This document shows, piece by piece, positions 27,858-39,515 of a stretch of 64,000 nucleotides of DNA. Location: the NCBI RefSeq assembly GCF_021117295.1, contig NZ_CP088247.1, positions 5,099,001 to 5,163,000 on the forward strand, given 5' to 3'. The stretch is from Methylorubrum sp. B1-46. GTDB lineage: Bacteria > Pseudomonadota > Alphaproteobacteria > Rhizobiales > Beijerinckiaceae. The number at the start of each line of letters is the position of its first letter. Position 1 is the first letter of the stretch. The notes below the pieces were generated by a model, which made no database searches, was not told the DNA's origin, and saw only the letters and a program-made list of their open reading frames with translations. Both the position numbers and the translations under genes were made by a program.

Positions 27858-29014
27858 CGCACCGGCGGATCTGGCTCGTCGCTGGCGAGGATTCCGGGGA
27901 CCAACTCGGCGCCAAGCTGATCCGAGCGCTGCGGGCGCTCGCGCCCGCGCCCCTGACGCTTGGCGGCGTCGGCGGCGAGGCGATGGAGGCGGAGGGCTTC
28001 CGCTCGCTCTTCCCCATCGATGACGTGGCGGTGATGGGCTACCTGCCGGTGCTCGCCCGCGCCCGAACCCTTCTGCGGCGCATCCGTGAGACGGTGGACG
28101 ACGTCGTGGCAGGCCGGCCCGACGTGCTCGTCATCATCGACAGTCCCGGCTTTACCCACGCCGTGGCCACCCGCGTGCGCAAGCGTCTGCCGGATCTCCC
28201 GATCGTCGATTACGTCTCGCCGAGCGTCTGGGCGTGGCGGCCGTGGCGGGCCAAGGGCATGGTGCCCTTCATCGACCATGTGCTCGCCCTCTTGCCCTTC
28301 GAGCCGGAGGCGCATCGCCGCCTCGGCGGACCGCCCTGCTCCTATGTCGGCCACCCGTTGATTGAGCGTCTGGCCGAGCTGCGTCCCTCCCCCGAGGAGA
28401 CCACGATCCGCGAGGGGCGCCCTCCGGTCCTCGCCGTGCTGCCGGGCTCCCGCCGCTCCGAGATCGAGCGACTGATGCCGGTCTTCGGCCTCACCGTCGC
28501 CGAACTCATCCAGCGGGTCGGCCCGTTCGAGGTCGAGCTGCCGGCGGTGAGCCGCCACCGCGCCCTGATCGAGCGCCTCGCCGCCGCCTGGGAGCGGCAC
28601 CCGCGGATCGTCCACGGCGAGGCCGACAAGTACGCCACCTTCCGCCGGGCACGGGCGGCGCTCGCCGCCTCTGGCACCGTCACGCTCGAACTCGCGCTCG
28701 CCGGCGTGCCGATGGTGGTGGCCTACAAGGTCTCGCGGGTCGAGGAGGTGATCGCCCGGCGCCTGATCCAGGTACCGACGATTGTGCTGCCGAACCTGAT
28801 TCTGTCCGAGAACGCCATGCCGGAATTCGTGCAAGGCGATTGCACGCCGGAGCGGCTGGCCGGGACGCTGGCGCCGCTCCTCGCGGGCGGCCCGGCCCGG
28901 CGAACCCAGCTCGACGCGCTTGCCCGCATCGACGGCCGGATGCGGCTGCCCGACGACGAGGAACCGAGCCGGGCGGCGGCCCGGATCGTGCTGAAGGCGC
29001 GGCGGGCGGCATGA
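27854..29014 (+). CDS. lpxB: Lipid-A-disaccharide synthase
   Basis: 386 residues, starting at a GTG that overlaps the lpxI stop (GTGA). LpxB joins lipid X and UDP-diacylglucosamine (family GT19). Conserved blocks: [74 protein letters not shown] and [22 protein letters not shown]. The ATG of the downstream yaiI gene overlaps its stop by 4 bp. Confidence 0.96.
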   Translation: MTHRRIWLVAGEDSGDQLGAKLIRALRALAPAPLTLGGVGGEAMEAEGFRSLFPIDDVAVMGYLPVLARARTLLRRIRETVDDVVAGRPDVLVIIDSPGFTHAVATRVRKRLPDLPIVDYVSPSVWAWRPWRAKGMVPFIDHVLALLPFEPEAHRRLGGPPCSYVGHPLIERLAELRPSPEETTIREGRPPVLAVLPGSRRSEIERLMPVFGLTVAELIQRVGPFEVELPAVSRHRALIERLAAAWERHPRIVHGEADKYATFRRARAALAASGTVTLELALAGVPMVVAYKVSRVEEVIARRLIQVPTIVLPNLILSENAMPEFVQGDCTPERLAGTLAPLLAGGPARRTQLDALARIDGRMRLPDDEEPSRAAARIVLKARRAA

Positions 29015-29493
29015 GCGAGAACGCGGCGACGCCAACGATCAGGATCTACGTCGATGCCGACGCCTGCCCGGTGAAGGACGAGGTGTACCGCGTCGCCGGG
29101 CGCTACGGCCTCCACGTCTTCGTCGTCTCGAACAGCTTTCTGAATTTGCCGCGCGAGCCCTGGATCGAGCGCGTCGTCGTCGGCGACACGTTCGATGCGG
29201 CTGACGACTGGATCGCTGAACGGGTGAGCCCCGGTGCCATCGTCATCACGGCCGACGTGCCGCTGGCGAGCCGCTGTGTGAAGGCCGGCGCGATCGCGCT
29301 GGCGCCGAACGGCAAGGCCTTCACGGACGCGTCCGTCGGCCTCGCGCTCGCCACGCGCAATCTGATGCAGGATCTGCGGGAGGCCGGCGCCATCACCGGC
29401 GGGCCGAAGCCGTTCTCGCCGAAGGACCGCTCGGCCTTCCTTGGCGCGCTGGACCGGATGATCGTGCGGTTGAAGCGCGATCTCAAGATCTGA
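29011..29493 (+). CDS. YaiI/YqxD family protein (DUF188, PIN-like)
   Basis: 160 residues. The start [24 protein letters not shown] and the blocks [37 protein letters not shown] and [11 protein letters not shown] are hallmarks of UPF0178/DUF188, a PIN-like putative nuclease family without settled function. Its ATG overlaps the lpxB stop by 4 bp, so it is the last gene of the fabZ-lpx operon. A bidirectional hairpin follows at 29503-29528. Confidence 0.93.
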   Translation: MSENAATPTIRIYVDADACPVKDEVYRVAGRYGLHVFVVSNSFLNLPREPWIERVVVGDTFDAADDWIAERVSPGAIVITADVPLASRCVKAGAIALAPNGKAFTDASVGLALATRNLMQDLREAGAITGGPKPFSPKDRSAFLGALDRMIVRLKRDLKI

Positions 29494-29502
29494 GGATGCC
29501 AA

Positions 29503-29528
29503 GCCTCCGGGCGGCGAGGCCCGGAGGC
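29503..29528. terminator. Bidirectional terminator hairpin
   Basis: GCCTCCGGGC (29503-29512) pairs perfectly with GCCCGGAGGC (29519-29528) around a 6-nt loop, between the convergent yaiI and gltA genes. Confidence 0.7.
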
Positions 29529-29538
29529 GGTAGTCTAA

Positions 29539-30828
<1,290 letters not shown>

Positions 30829-31254
30829 GGGATCGCGGACCCTTTCTCGCGACGGGAACAGCACTGGCGCGGAAGACGTCGCCTCCCGCTCCGTTGTGGC
30901 GCCGCAGCAGAGCACTGCGCCCACTCACTGAGGCACCGGGTTAGCGGATCGGTCGGCGGCCAGCAACGGCAGGCCGTTCCCCGCGTCTTCGCATATGCGA
31001 AAAACAGGCCGAGTCTGTCACTTTCCGAGCCGAATGAAACGCGATTTGACGGGACCCTGGAGGCAGGTTTCAGGCTGCCTCAGACTCCTGCCGGTGCGAA
31101 GGTGGTTGAGAAACCGTCCTCGGAGCAAGACCTTCCGGATTTCCGGCATACGATCTCCGGAGGCTGGAAGCTCCAGATGTCATTTGCCTTAAATTGTCAT
31201 TCCAGGGCTCGCGCAAGTCTCCACTGCCGAACTCACGGCCTGGCACATCGATCC
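30829..31254. other. gltX-gltA intergenic region
   Basis: 426 bp upstream of gltA (the full gap to gltX is 477 bp). It is expected to carry the gltA promoter on the minus strand. A small CGCATATGCG palindrome lies near 30990. No RNA gene or convincing coding frame was seen. The plus-strand frame open through here is antisense to gltA and gltX. Confidence 0.5.
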
Positions 31255-31288
31255 GATCAACGCACGCTGAAGACGCGATGCGTTGATC
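31255..31288 (-). terminator. Hairpin downstream of gltX
   Basis: GATCAACGCA (31255-31264) pairs perfectly with TGCGTTGATC (31279-31288), and the loop can add further CG pairs. It begins 17 nt after the gltX stop on the minus strand. There is no U-tract. Confidence 0.6.
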
Positions 31289-31305
31289 CGTCGCGTGAAT
31301 CGTCG

Positions 31306-32730
31306 TCAGGTCGGAAGGCGGTCCGCCAAGCGGGCGAGTGCCTCATCGCGGCCGAGCACGGCCATCACGTCGAAGACCGGCGGCGAGGTGGCGCGACCCG
31401 TGAGCGCCGCCCGCAGGGGCTGAGCGACCTGACCGAGCTTGACGCCCTGGCTCTCGGCGAAGCCGCGCACGGCAGCCTCCGTCGCGGCCGCACTCCATTC
31501 CGGAAGGGCCTCCAGCGCCGGAAGAAGAGCGCGCAGCCGCTCCGGCGCGTCCCCGGTGAGCAGGCCTTCCGCCTTGGCGTCGAGAGCGAGCGGGCGAGGA
31601 GCATAAAGGTAGTAGGCGCTGTCGAGGAGTTCGACGAGGGTCTTGGCGCGCTCCTTCAGGCCGGGCATCGCCGACAGGAGTTTTTCGCGCAGATCCGGCG
31701 TCAGCTTGGTCGGCAGGCCGCGCTCGGGGCCGCGGGCCGGCAGGATCGCGTCGATGGCATCGACCAGCACCGCATCGTCGCTGCCGCGGATGTAGAGTCC
31801 GTTGAGGCTTTCCAGCTTGGTGAAGTCGAACCGCGCCGCAGAGCGGCCGATCGCCTTCAGATCGAAGGCGGCGATCATCTCTTCGGTGGAGAAGACCTCC
31901 TGGTCGCCGTGGCTCCAGCCGAGGCGGACGAGGTAGTTGCGCAGGGCCGCCGGAAGGTAGCCGCGGTCGCGGTACTCCTCGACGCCAAGCGCGCCGTGGC
32001 GCTTGGACAGCTTGGCGCCGTCCGCCCCGTGGATCAGCGGAATATGCGCCATCGCCGGCACGTCCCAGCCGAGCGCGCGGTAGATCTGGCTCTGGCGGGC
32101 GGCGTTGGTGAGGTGGTCGTCGCCACGGATCACCTGGGTGATGCCCATGTCGTGGTCGTCCACCACGACGGCGAGCATGTAGGTGGGCGTGCCGTCGGAG
32201 CGCAGCAGCACAAGGTCGTCGAGGTCGCGGTTGGCCCAGGTCACGCGGCCCTGCACGGCGTCCTCGACCACGGTCTCGCCCTCGGTCGGCGCGCGCAGGC
32301 GGATCACCGGCTTCACGCCCGCCGGCGCCTCGGACGGGTCGCGATCGCGCCAGCGGCCGTCGTAGCGCGGGGCGCGGCCCTCGGCGCGGGCGGTCTCGCG
32401 CATCTGCGCCAGCTCCTCGGCGCTGGCGTAGCAGTGATAGGCGTTGCCCGAGGCGAGCAGGCTCTCGGCCACCGCGCGGTGCCGCTCGGCGCGGGCGAAC
32501 TGGTAGATCACCTCCCCGTCCCAATCGAGGCCCAGCCAGCGCATCCCGTCGAGGATCGCGTCGATCGCCGCTTGCGTCGAGCGCTCGCGGTCGGTGTCCT
32601 CGATGCGCAGCAGCATCCGGCCGCCGAAGCGGCGCGCATAGAGCCAATTGAACAGGGCCGTGCGCGCTCCCCCGATATGCAGGAAGCCCGTGGGCGAGGG
32701 CGCAAAGCGCGTGACGACCGGTGACGACAT
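31306..32730 (-). CDS. gltX: Glutamyl-tRNA synthetase
   Basis: 474 residues, class I synthetase. The HIGH-type motif is in [18 protein letters not shown] (near 7-24), the KMSKS-type motif is [11 protein letters not shown], and a helical anticodon-binding domain fills the C-terminal third (ending [18 protein letters not shown]). The ATG at 32730 gives [18 protein letters not shown]; the frame extends to 32811 without conserved sequence. It is divergent from comEC. Confidence 0.96.
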   Translation of the reverse strand: MSSPVVTRFAPSPTGFLHIGGARTALFNWLYARRFGGRMLLRIEDTDRERSTQAAIDAILDGMRWLGLDWDGEVIYQFARAERHRAVAESLLASGNAYHCYASAEELAQMRETARAEGRAPRYDGRWRDRDPSEAPAGVKPVIRLRAPTEGETVVEDAVQGRVTWANRDLDDLVLLRSDGTPTYMLAVVVDDHDMGITQVIRGDDHLTNAARQSQIYRALGWDVPAMAHIPLIHGADGAKLSKRHGALGVEEYRDRGYLPAALRNYLVRLGWSHGDQEVFSTEEMIAAFDLKAIGRSAARFDFTKLESLNGLYIRGSDDAVLVDAIDAILPARGPERGLPTKLTPDLREKLLSAMPGLKERAKTLVELLDSAYYLYAPRPLALDAKAEGLLTGDAPERLRALLPALEALPEWSAAATEAAVRGFAESQGVKLGQVAQPLRAALTGRATSPPVFDVMAVLGRDEALARLADRLPT

Positions 32731-32887
32731 CGGCGGCTGAGAAGCTTCTTTAGAAAAAAGTGCGGGATGGCGGGAGGGCGGCCGCGGCCGGTCTCGCCGG
32801 GCGTGTAGCACGAGCGAGCGGATGCGTTAAGAATTCGTCACGATTGCCCGCTGCGCGGGCATCGCAGGTCTCGGGACGTGGCGGGGC

Positions 32888-35146
32888 ATGGCGCAGGGCG
32901 GCGGCAGGGCGGTGAGCGGGGCGGTTCCGGCCCTCCTCGCCGGCCGTTTCCCCATCCCCTCGCAACTCTGGCAGGGTGCCGTCGACGGGCTCGGCGCGAC
33001 CCTTGCCCGCGAGGCCGAGCAGCGCCGGCTGTTCCCTTGGCTCGCCGTCGCCTTCGGGTCCGGCATTCTCGTCTTCTTCACGGCAACGGATGGGGAACCT
33101 GCCCTTGCCGCCCCGCTGATCGCCGCCACGCTCTGCCTCGCCGTCACCTTCGTCCTGCGGGCGCGTCCGTTCGCGCTCGCTCTGATGCTCGCCCTCGCCG
33201 CCCTCTTCCTCGGCTTCGCCGCCGGCGTCTGGCGGGTCTCGTCCGTCGCGGGGCCGGTGCTGACGCGCATCACCATCGCGCCGCTCGCGGGCCTTGTCGA
33301 AGGCCTCGACGAACGGGAGGGCGGTGCGCGGCTGATCGTGCGGGTCGCGAGCTTCGGCGACCTCGATGCGGAAAGCCGCCCGCGGCGGGTGCGGGTCTCC
33401 TATCGCGCGGCGCAGGCGGTGCGGCCGGGCGACACGATCCGCGCCACTGCCCGTCTGCTGCCGCCGCCGGAAGCGGTGCGACCGGGCGGCTACGACTTCG
33501 CGCGCGACGCCTATTTCCGCGGCATCGGAGCGGTAGGATCGCTGGTGGGCAAGGTCGAGGTCGGGGTGCCGTCCGAGCCGCTCCCCTGGTCCCTGCATGT
33601 GGCGGCCAGCATCGATGCCGCCCGCAACGCCTTCACCCGGCGGATCACCGACGCGATCGGCGGACAGGCCGGCGCCGTCGCCGCCGCCCTCGTCACGGGA
33701 AAGCGTGGACTGATCGCCAACGAGACGAACGACGTCTTGCGGGCGGCGGGCATCTACCACGTCGTCTCGATCTCCGGGCTCCACATGGTGCTCGCCGCCG
33801 GCGTGGTGTTCTGGCTGGTGCGGGCCAGTCTCGCCCTGGTGCCGGTGCTGGCGCTCGCTTGGCCGATCAAGAAGATCGCGGCCGGCGCGGCGATGCTGGG
33901 CGTGACCGCCTACTGCGCCTTCTCGGGCTGGGACGTCGCCGCCGAGCGGGCGTTGATCATGACGTTGGTGATGCTCGGCGCGATCCTCGTCGATCGTCCG
34001 GCGCTTAGCATGCGCAATCTCGCGCTTGCCGCGATCCTGGCGCTGGCCCGCGAGCCGGAAGCACTGCTCGGCCCGAGCTTCCAGATGTCGTTCGGGGCGG
34101 TGGCCGGTCTGATCGCCTGCGCGCCGCTCATCGACGGGCGCGTCTTCCGGACCGACAGCCCGTCCCGCATCGCGCGGGCCGCGTCGTGGGTCGCGACGGC
34201 GGTGGTGGGCACGCTGGCAACGACTTTGGTGGCACAGATCGCCACCGCGCCGTTCGCGACCTACCACTTCCAGACCGTGCAGCCCTTCGGCCTGGTCGGC
34301 AATGCGCTGACCCTGCCGCTCGTCTCGCTCGCGGTGATGCCCGCGGCGGTGCTCGGGATGCTGGCCTATCCCTTCGCCCTCGATCGCCCTGTCTGGTGGC
34401 TGATGGGGCTTGCGGTGCGGGGCATGCTCGAAATCTCGGCCTGGATCGCCGGGTTTGGACAGGCCAACATGGTGTTGCCCGCCTTCGGGACCGGCGCCCT
34501 GGTGCTGCTCGCCGCTGCCCTCCTCCTCGCGACCCTGCCGGTGTCGCGGCTGCGGCTGCTTGCCCTCGTGCCGGCGGGACTCGGTGTTGCGCTCGCCGCG
34601 AGTCCGATCCGCTACGACATCTATATCGACCGCGACGGAGCCGGCGCCGCAATCCGCGGCCAGGACGGGCACCTCGTCGTCCTCGGGCGTCCGCCCGGCT
34701 TCGTGCTGGAACAATGGCTGAAGGCCGATGGCGACGGGCGCCGCCCGGATGCGGTCACCGGAGCCACCGGGCCGCGCTGTGACCGTCTCGGCTGTATCCT
34801 CGCGGCCATCGACGGAAGCACCGTCGCCCTCGTCACCGACAAGCGCGCCTTTGCCGAGGATTGCGCGCGGGCCGTCATTCTGATCACCCGCCTGCGCGCG
34901 CCATCGGGTTGTGCCGCATCGTTGATCGTGGACCGCAGCTTCCTCTCGGCGCGAGGTGCCACCGCGATCCGCCTCGGGGCGGCCGAGCCGGAGGTCGTCA
35001 CCGCGCGCGGAACCGGCCCGCCGAAGCCTTGGCAGCCCAAACCCGCCAGCGTGGCGACGCCAGCGGCTCCGTCGCCGTCACAAACATTCGGTGACCCCGG
35101 TGCGGCGGATCCGTCGGACCCGCCGCCTGGCGAAACGCCTCAGTAG
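32888..35146 (+). CDS. comEC: ComEC/Rec2-family DNA-uptake membrane protein
   Basis: 752 residues. An N-terminal DUF4131 region with early transmembrane helices and an OB-like segment (about 115-220) is followed by the Competence domain of many helices ([41 protein letters not shown]), which forms the channel for single-stranded DNA in transformation. The C-terminal soluble part (about 570-700) lacks the HxHxDH metal motif of the beta-lactamase-like domain in Bacillus ComEC and ends in a Pro-rich tail. It is divergent from gltX and overlaps the lexA stop by 7 bp in convergent orientation. Confidence 0.9.
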   Translation: MAQGGGRAVSGAVPALLAGRFPIPSQLWQGAVDGLGATLAREAEQRRLFPWLAVAFGSGILVFFTATDGEPALAAPLIAATLCLAVTFVLRARPFALALMLALAALFLGFAAGVWRVSSVAGPVLTRITIAPLAGLVEGLDEREGGARLIVRVASFGDLDAESRPRRVRVSYRAAQAVRPGDTIRATARLLPPPEAVRPGGYDFARDAYFRGIGAVGSLVGKVEVGVPSEPLPWSLHVAASIDAARNAFTRRITDAIGGQAGAVAAALVTGKRGLIANETNDVLRAAGIYHVVSISGLHMVLAAGVVFWLVRASLALVPVLALAWPIKKIAAGAAMLGVTAYCAFSGWDVAAERALIMTLVMLGAILVDRPALSMRNLALAAILALAREPEALLGPSFQMSFGAVAGLIACAPLIDGRVFRTDSPSRIARAASWVATAVVGTLATTLVAQIATAPFATYHFQTVQPFGLVGNALTLPLVSLAVMPAAVLGMLAYPFALDRPVWWLMGLAVRGMLEISAWIAGFGQANMVLPAFGTGALVLLAAALLLATLPVSRLRLLALVPAGLGVALAASPIRYDIYIDRDGAGAAIRGQDGHLVVLGRPPGFVLEQWLKADGDGRRPDAVTGATGPRCDRLGCILAAIDGSTVALVTDKRAFAEDCARAVILITRLRAPSGCAASLIVDRSFLSARGATAIRLGAAEPEVVTARGTGPPKPWQPKPASVATPAAPSPSQTFGDPGAADPSDPPPGETPQ

Positions 35147-35865
35147 CGGCGTACGAGGCTGACGAGCTTGCCCTGGATGCGCACCCGGTCGGGCCCGAGC
35201 ACGCGGGTCTCGTAGGACGGGTTGGCGGCCTCGAGCGCGATCGAGGAGCCGCGGCGGCGCAGGCGCTTGAGGGTCGCCTCCTCGTCGTCGATCAGCGCCA
35301 CGATGATGTCGCCGTTATTGGCGGTATCCTGCTTGTGGATCACCACGAGATCACCGTCGAGGATGCCGGCCTCGATCATCGAATCACCGCGCACTTCCAG
35401 CGCGTAGTGTTCGCCGCCCGAGAGGAAATCGGGGGACATCGAGATCGAGTGGCTCTGGCTCTCGATCGCCGAGATCGGCGTGCCGGCGGCGATCCGGCCC
35501 ATCACCGGGACCATCACCGACTGCCCGTTGCCGTCATGGGCCTGCAGCATCGGCGGCTTCGGCGCGGGCGGCTTGCCCGACAGGCCGCCCTCGACCACGC
35601 TTGGAGTGAAGCGGCGCGGCTCCGGGGCCGTTGCCGGCTTGGCCGCCGGCATGTCGGGCATGCGCAGGATCTCGATGGCTCGGGCCCGGTTCGGCAGGCG
35701 GCGCAGGAAGCCGCGCTCCTCCAGCGCCATGATCAGGCGGTGGATGCCGGACTTTGATTTGAGATCGAGCGCGTCCTTCATCTCGTCGAAGGACGGCGGC
35801 ACGCCGCTCTCCTGCATCCTCTGCTGGATGAACTGAAGCAGTTCGAGTTGCTTGCGGGTCAGCAT
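35140..35865 (-). CDS. lexA: SOS-response repressor LexA
   Basis: 241 residues, within the alphaproteobacterial range. N-terminal winged helix: [17 protein letters not shown] ... [22 protein letters not shown]-terminal S24 peptidase domain: the self-cleavage bond is Ala127-Gly128 in GRIAAGTPI, the nucleophile is Ser162 in [10 protein letters not shown], and the general base is Lys200 in EATLKRL. The inter-domain linker is long and Pro-rich (about 72-108). A canonical GTTC-N7-GTTC box lies 72 bp upstream of the ATG, so autoregulation is expected. It converges with comEC, the last 7 bp overlapping. Confidence 0.97.
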   Translation of the reverse strand: MLTRKQLELLQFIQQRMQESGVPPSFDEMKDALDLKSKSGIHRLIMALEERGFLRRLPNRARAIEILRMPDMPAAKPATAPEPRRFTPSVVEGGLSGKPPAPKPPMLQAHDGNGQSVMVPVMGRIAAGTPISAIESQSHSISMSPDFLSGGEHYALEVRGDSMIEAGILDGDLVVIHKQDTANNGDIIVALIDDEEATLKRLRRRGSSIALEAANPSYETRVLGPDRVRIQGKLVSLVRRY

Positions 35866-35936
35866 GCGGCACCTGCTGTCGACGGCGGCCGGGGACGCCG
35901 CAGAATCATTGAAAACAAAGCGCGAACAGCCTAGAC

Positions 35937-35951
35937 GTTCCTCTCCTGTTC
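35937..35951. promoter_or_regulatory. LexA (SOS) box upstream of lexA
   Basis: GTTC (35937-35940), 7 nt, GTTC (35948-35951) matches the alphaproteobacterial SOS box GTTC-N7-GTTC. It stands 72-86 bp upstream of the lexA start. Confidence 0.85.
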
Positions 35952-35976
35952 CGCAAGACGAGCGCAGACACGCGAA

Positions 35977-36010
35977 GGGCGGCGGCACCTTTGCGCCGCC
36001 GCCCCTTTTT
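35977..36010. terminator. GC-rich hairpin downstream of the DUF1236 gene
   Basis: GGGCGGCGGC (35977-35986) pairs with GCCGCCGCCC (35995-36004) around an 8-nt loop. It lies 20-53 nt after the DUF1236 stop (minus strand). The T-tract (CTTTTT, 36005-36010) is on the plus-strand side, so the best intrinsic terminator reads plus, but the stem would also serve the minus-strand gene. Confidence 0.6.
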
Positions 36011-36029
36011 GCCCCATGAGGGATTCGGA

Positions 36030-36860
36030 TCAGGCTGGGATGACGTCCACAATCTCGTAGGTATCAGGATCGATGATGACGATGTCATCCCCGACCAGGA
36101 TGAACTGGAGGCCGCGATAGGCCGGCACCAGCGAGAGGATCGCCGGCGGCAGCGGGTGCAGCGAAACCGAGCGCGGGATGGCCGTGCCGACGCGAACCGC
36201 GAAGTTCACATTCGTGACCGCCCGGACATTGGAGCGGGTGATCGATTGGCGGAATTCGGTGCGCTGGGTCGAACTCAGGCTTTTGGAGGCGCCGCGGGCT
36301 TCCGAGGCAGCCCCGCGGCCGGCTCGCTCGCCGGCCCCCCGCTCGCCAGCCGCGTCGCGGCCGGTGTCACGGTTGCCGCGCTCTCCGGCCGCATCACGGC
36401 TCCCCCGGCCGTCGCGCTCGCTGCCGCCATCGCGGCCCGTCTCGTGATTGCTGCGCTCGCCTGATTCTCCCGCGCGGGCCGGGCCGCCGTCTCGGCCGCC
36501 GCGCGTGCCGGCCTCTCCCGGCTCGCTGCCGCGTACCGGAGTGCCTGCCGCGCCACCGGTCTCGCCTCCGCGGGTACCGCCGACTTCGCCGCCGCTGCGG
36601 GCGCCTCCGGCACCACCCGCCTCACCGGCACCGCCGCGGGGGCCGCTCGCCGCTCCGCCGCCCGCGCCGCCCACACCGCTTCCAGCACCACCGGCGCCTC
36701 CGCCTGCGCCGCCGGCTCCCATTCCGGCACCACCGCCCGCGCCACTGCCACCGCCCGCGCCTCCTCCGGCACCACCGGCGCCTCCGCCCTGGGCCAGGGC
36801 GGTCGCCGCGCCGAGTACGAGGATCGCGGCCGTCGCTGTACTGCGAAAGAACTTGGTCAT
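36030..36860 (-). CDS. Secreted glycine-rich protein with C-terminal DUF1236 domain
   Basis: 276 residues. A signal peptide (1-23, ending ALAQ) leads into about 120 residues of Gly/Ala low complexity (units such as GGAGGG), then a charged Arg/Asp/Gly/Glu-rich stretch ([18 protein letters not shown]), and a folded C-terminus (about 195-276). That C-terminus contains [21 protein letters not shown] and [19 protein letters not shown], ending in [11 protein letters not shown], the signature of DUF1236, common in Rhizobiales and of unknown role. It is probably periplasmic or cell-surface. Confidence 0.85.
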   Translation of the reverse strand: MTKFFRSTATAAILVLGAATALAQGGGAGGAGGGAGGGSGAGGGAGMGAGGAGGGAGGAGSGVGGAGGGAASGPRGGAGEAGGAGGARSGGEVGGTRGGETGGAAGTPVRGSEPGEAGTRGGRDGGPARAGESGERSNHETGRDGGSERDGRGSRDAAGERGNRDTGRDAAGERGAGERAGRGAASEARGASKSLSSTQRTEFRQSITRSNVRAVTNVNFAVRVGTAIPRSVSLHPLPPAILSLVPAYRGLQFILVGDDIVIIDPDTYEIVDVIPA

Positions 36861-37311
36861 GTTCCGTCCCTGTCTTCTGCCGGCCGCCGACGTGGCGCCG
36901 AAGCCCGGTCCGCAACGGCGATGTCACGAAAAGCGTTCCCGAAAGACGCAGGAGGAGCAATTGTTCGGGCAAAGCGCCGCGAATGCGCATGGGTTGCCCT
37001 AAGACGCTGCCGATTTGCTGCAGTTCGCTGTGCTGTGTGTTTGCAGTCGAGAATGTAGATTGCGATATTTATTTGCGCGTCTGAGCGCTGCCGGAGGTCG
37101 AGCCACTGGCATGACGGACACCCGACGGCGCCACGGGCGCGGCATCCCGGCCATCCTCCTCTGACGCGTCCGCTTCATCGGCACAGTCTGGCGCATCGCC
37201 GACTGACATCCGCGAAGACCTGTGCAGCACTGGTGGCTGGTCGGTTTCGATCCAACGCTTAGCTTTACGAGCCTCATCGCCGTCCGAGAGCTGAAGCGAC
37301 AGGGGAAACGC
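36861..37311. other. Divergent intergenic region (DUF1236 gene / MFS gene)
   Basis: 451 bp holding two divergent promoters. The 37010-37075 part is clearly more AT-rich than its surroundings (for example ATATTTATTTG) and is a likely transport-gene promoter. Overlapping frames through it look like shadows. No RNA gene was recognised. Confidence 0.5.
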
Positions 37312-38667
37312 ATGCCGGACATCACCGCGACGGCGGCGAAAGGGGACGATGCCGCGGACCGCCGCCGGCGCATCATGGCGATCGTCGGTTCCTCGTCGGG
37401 CAATCTCGTCGAGTGGTACGACTTCTACTGCTACGCCTTCTTCGCTCTCTATTTCGCCCCGGTCTTCTTTCCCGAGGGCGACAGCACCAGCCAATTGCTC
37501 AATACGGCGGCGGTGTTCGCGGTGGGCTTCTTCATGCGCCCCATCGGCGGCTGGCTGTTCGGACGCATCGCCGACCGGCTCGGGCGCAAGACCTCGCTGA
37601 TGATCTCGGTGCTGATGATGTGCAGCGGCTCGCTCGCCATCGCCGTGCTTCCGACCTACGCCACCGTCGGCACGCTCGCGCCGGTGCTGCTCGTCCTCGC
37701 CCGCATGGTGCAGGGGCTCTCCGTCGGCGGCGAGTACGGCACTAGCGCGACCTATATGAGCGAGGTCGCCGCCAAGGGGCAGCGCGGTTTCTACGCCTCG
37801 TTCCAGTACGTCACGCTGATCGGCGGCCAGCTTCTCGCCTCGCTGGTGCTCGTCGTTCTGCAGGGTCTGCTCACGGCGGAGCAGCTCACCGCCTGGGGCT
37901 GGCGTATCCCCTTCGTCATCGGTGCGCTGGCCGCGGTGGTCGCTCTGTTCCTGCGCCGCTCGCTCACCGAGACGATGAGCGACGAGAACAAGGATTCGAA
38001 GGAATCGGGCACCCTCGCCGGGCTGCTGAAACACTGGCGCGCCTTCGCCGTGGTGTTCGCCTACACGGCCGGCGGGTCGCTCGCGTTCTACACGCTGACG
38101 ACCTACATGCAGAAATACATCGTCAACACCGCCCACATGGACAAAGTGGTCGCCTCGCAGGTCACCACGGCGGCGCTGTTCGTCTACATGGTGATCCAGC
38201 CTCTCTTCGGCTGGCTCTCGGATCGGATCGGCCGGAAGACGAGCATGATCCTGTTCAGCGGACTCGGCATGGTGATGATCGTGCCGCTGATGCTGGCGAT
38301 CGGCGCCACGACCGACCCGGTCCTGTCCTTCGGCCTGATCATGATCGGGCTTGTCGTCATCAGCTTCTACACCGGCATCAGCGGCATCGTGAAAGCGGAG
38401 CTTTTCCCGACGCAGGTGCGCGCGCTCGGCGTCGGCCTGTCCTACGCGGTTGCCAACTCGGTGTTCGGCGGCACCGCGGAGGCGGTCGCGCTCTGGCTCA
38501 AGCGGGCGGGCGCGGAGAGCAGCTTCTTCTGGTACGTCGCCGTGATGCTGGCGGTCGCGTTCGTTGCCTCGCTGCTGATGCCGAACCCCAAGCGCCACGG
38601 CTATCTCGACGGCGACGGCACCGTCGAGGAGGCTCTGGGGCGCAAGGCGCACCCCGCTCTGGCCTGA
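37312..38667 (+). CDS. MFS transporter, metabolite:H+ symporter (MHS) family
   Basis: 451 residues with 12 predicted transmembrane helices. The start region [25 protein letters not shown] and the loop 2-3 signature [11 protein letters not shown], with a repeat near [10 protein letters not shown] between helices 8 and 9, place it in the MHS family (alpha-ketoglutarate, citrate, dicarboxylate or betaine symporters). I chose the ATG at 37312 because AGGGGAAACGC precedes it and the upstream frame is unconserved. It converges with a BKACE-type gene 10 bp away; with the dehydrogenase they may handle one organic acid. Confidence 0.9.
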   Translation: MPDITATAAKGDDAADRRRRIMAIVGSSSGNLVEWYDFYCYAFFALYFAPVFFPEGDSTSQLLNTAAVFAVGFFMRPIGGWLFGRIADRLGRKTSLMISVLMMCSGSLAIAVLPTYATVGTLAPVLLVLARMVQGLSVGGEYGTSATYMSEVAAKGQRGFYASFQYVTLIGGQLLASLVLVVLQGLLTAEQLTAWGWRIPFVIGALAAVVALFLRRSLTETMSDENKDSKESGTLAGLLKHWRAFAVVFAYTAGGSLAFYTLTTYMQKYIVNTAHMDKVVASQVTTAALFVYMVIQPLFGWLSDRIGRKTSMILFSGLGMVMIVPLMLAIGATTDPVLSFGLIMIGLVVISFYTGISGIVKAELFPTQVRALGVGLSYAVANSVFGGTAEAVALWLKRAGAESSFFWYVAVMLAVAFVASLLMPNPKRHGYLDGDGTVEEALGRKAHPALA

Positions 38668-38677
38668 AGGAAGTCGC

Positions 38678-39502
38678 TCAGCCGAGGCGCAGCATCGCCC
38701 GCGCCTCGGCCGGCGTCGCCGGACGGGCGCCGTGCTCGGCGCAGATCTCCGCGGCCAGACGGACGAGATCGGCATTGCCGTCGGCGAGCCGCTCCTTCGA
38801 GCGGCGAACGTTGTCCTCCAGACCGGTGCGAACACCCTGAGCGCCCCGCGCCAGCGCCCAGCCCATGACTGGGCTCTGGAAACGGCCGATGCCGAAGGCG
38901 CCCCAGGTCGCGCCCGGCAGCAGGCGCCGGGTCTCCGCCAGCAGGATGTCGAGCAGGTGCGGATCGGGCGGCAGGGCGTTGCGGATGCCCATCACGAATT
39001 GCACATGGGGCTCGGGGCCGATCACACCCTCGTCCACGAGGCGGCGGGCGTTGTGAATGTGGGTGAGGTCGAACACCTCGATCTCCGGGGAGACCCCCTC
39101 CGCCCGCATTCGTTGCCCGAGCGCGGTGAACGAGGCGGCCGGGTTCTCGTAGACCCCGTCGCCGAAATTGACCGAGCCCGTGGTGAGCGAGGCCATGTCC
39201 GGCCGGTGGATCAGGCAGGCGCCCCGCTCCAGAGGGTCGGGGCCTGCCCCGCTCGTTGAGAACTGCACGATCATGTTCGGACAGTGCCGCCGGATGCCGG
39301 CCTGCACGGCTTGGAAGCGCTCGGGGTCGAGCGACGGGCTCTCGTCGTCCCCGCGCACATGGATGTGCGCCAGCGCCGCACCCGCTTCGTAGGCGGCGTG
39401 GGTGGATTCGATCTGCTCGGCGGGGGTGATCGGCACGGTCGGGTTGTCGGCCTTGCGCGCGACCGAGCCGGTGATCGCCACGGTGACGACGACGGGTCTC
39501 AT
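38678..39502 (-). CDS. 3-keto-5-aminohexanoate cleavage enzyme family protein (BKACE, DUF849)
   Basis: 274 residues. BKACE enzymes are zinc-dependent and condense a beta-keto acid with acetyl-CoA, releasing acetoacetate and a new acyl-CoA. Visible blocks: VTVAITGS at the start, ALAHIHVRGDDESPSLD with the zinc His pair (near 46-48), LTTGSVNFG, EIEVFDLTHI and GVRTGLEDNV. The substrate differs between subgroups (carnitine-derived dehydrocarnitine, lysine intermediates and others). It lies 13 bp downstream of a tartrate/malate-type dehydrogenase, which suggests the dehydrogenase makes its beta-keto substrate or a linked one. Confidence 0.9.
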   Translation of the reverse strand: MRPVVVTVAITGSVARKADNPTVPITPAEQIESTHAAYEAGAALAHIHVRGDDESPSLDPERFQAVQAGIRRHCPNMIVQFSTSGAGPDPLERGACLIHRPDMASLTTGSVNFGDGVYENPAASFTALGQRMRAEGVSPEIEVFDLTHIHNARRLVDEGVIGPEPHVQFVMGIRNALPPDPHLLDILLAETRRLLPGATWGAFGIGRFQSPVMGWALARGAQGVRTGLEDNVRRSKERLADGNADLVRLAAEICAEHGARPATPAEARAMLRLG

Positions 39503-39515
39503 CGGGTCCGTCCCG

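Noticed and set aside
32750..34714. 654-codon minus-strand frame over comEC
   Set aside because: Very His/Arg/Gly/Asp-rich, antisense to comEC, no family resemblance.
36300..36790. Apparent repeat array that might be taken for CRISPR
   Set aside because: The repetition is low-complexity Gly/Ala and Arg/Gly coding sequence within the DUF1236 gene; there are no regular repeats with unique spacers.
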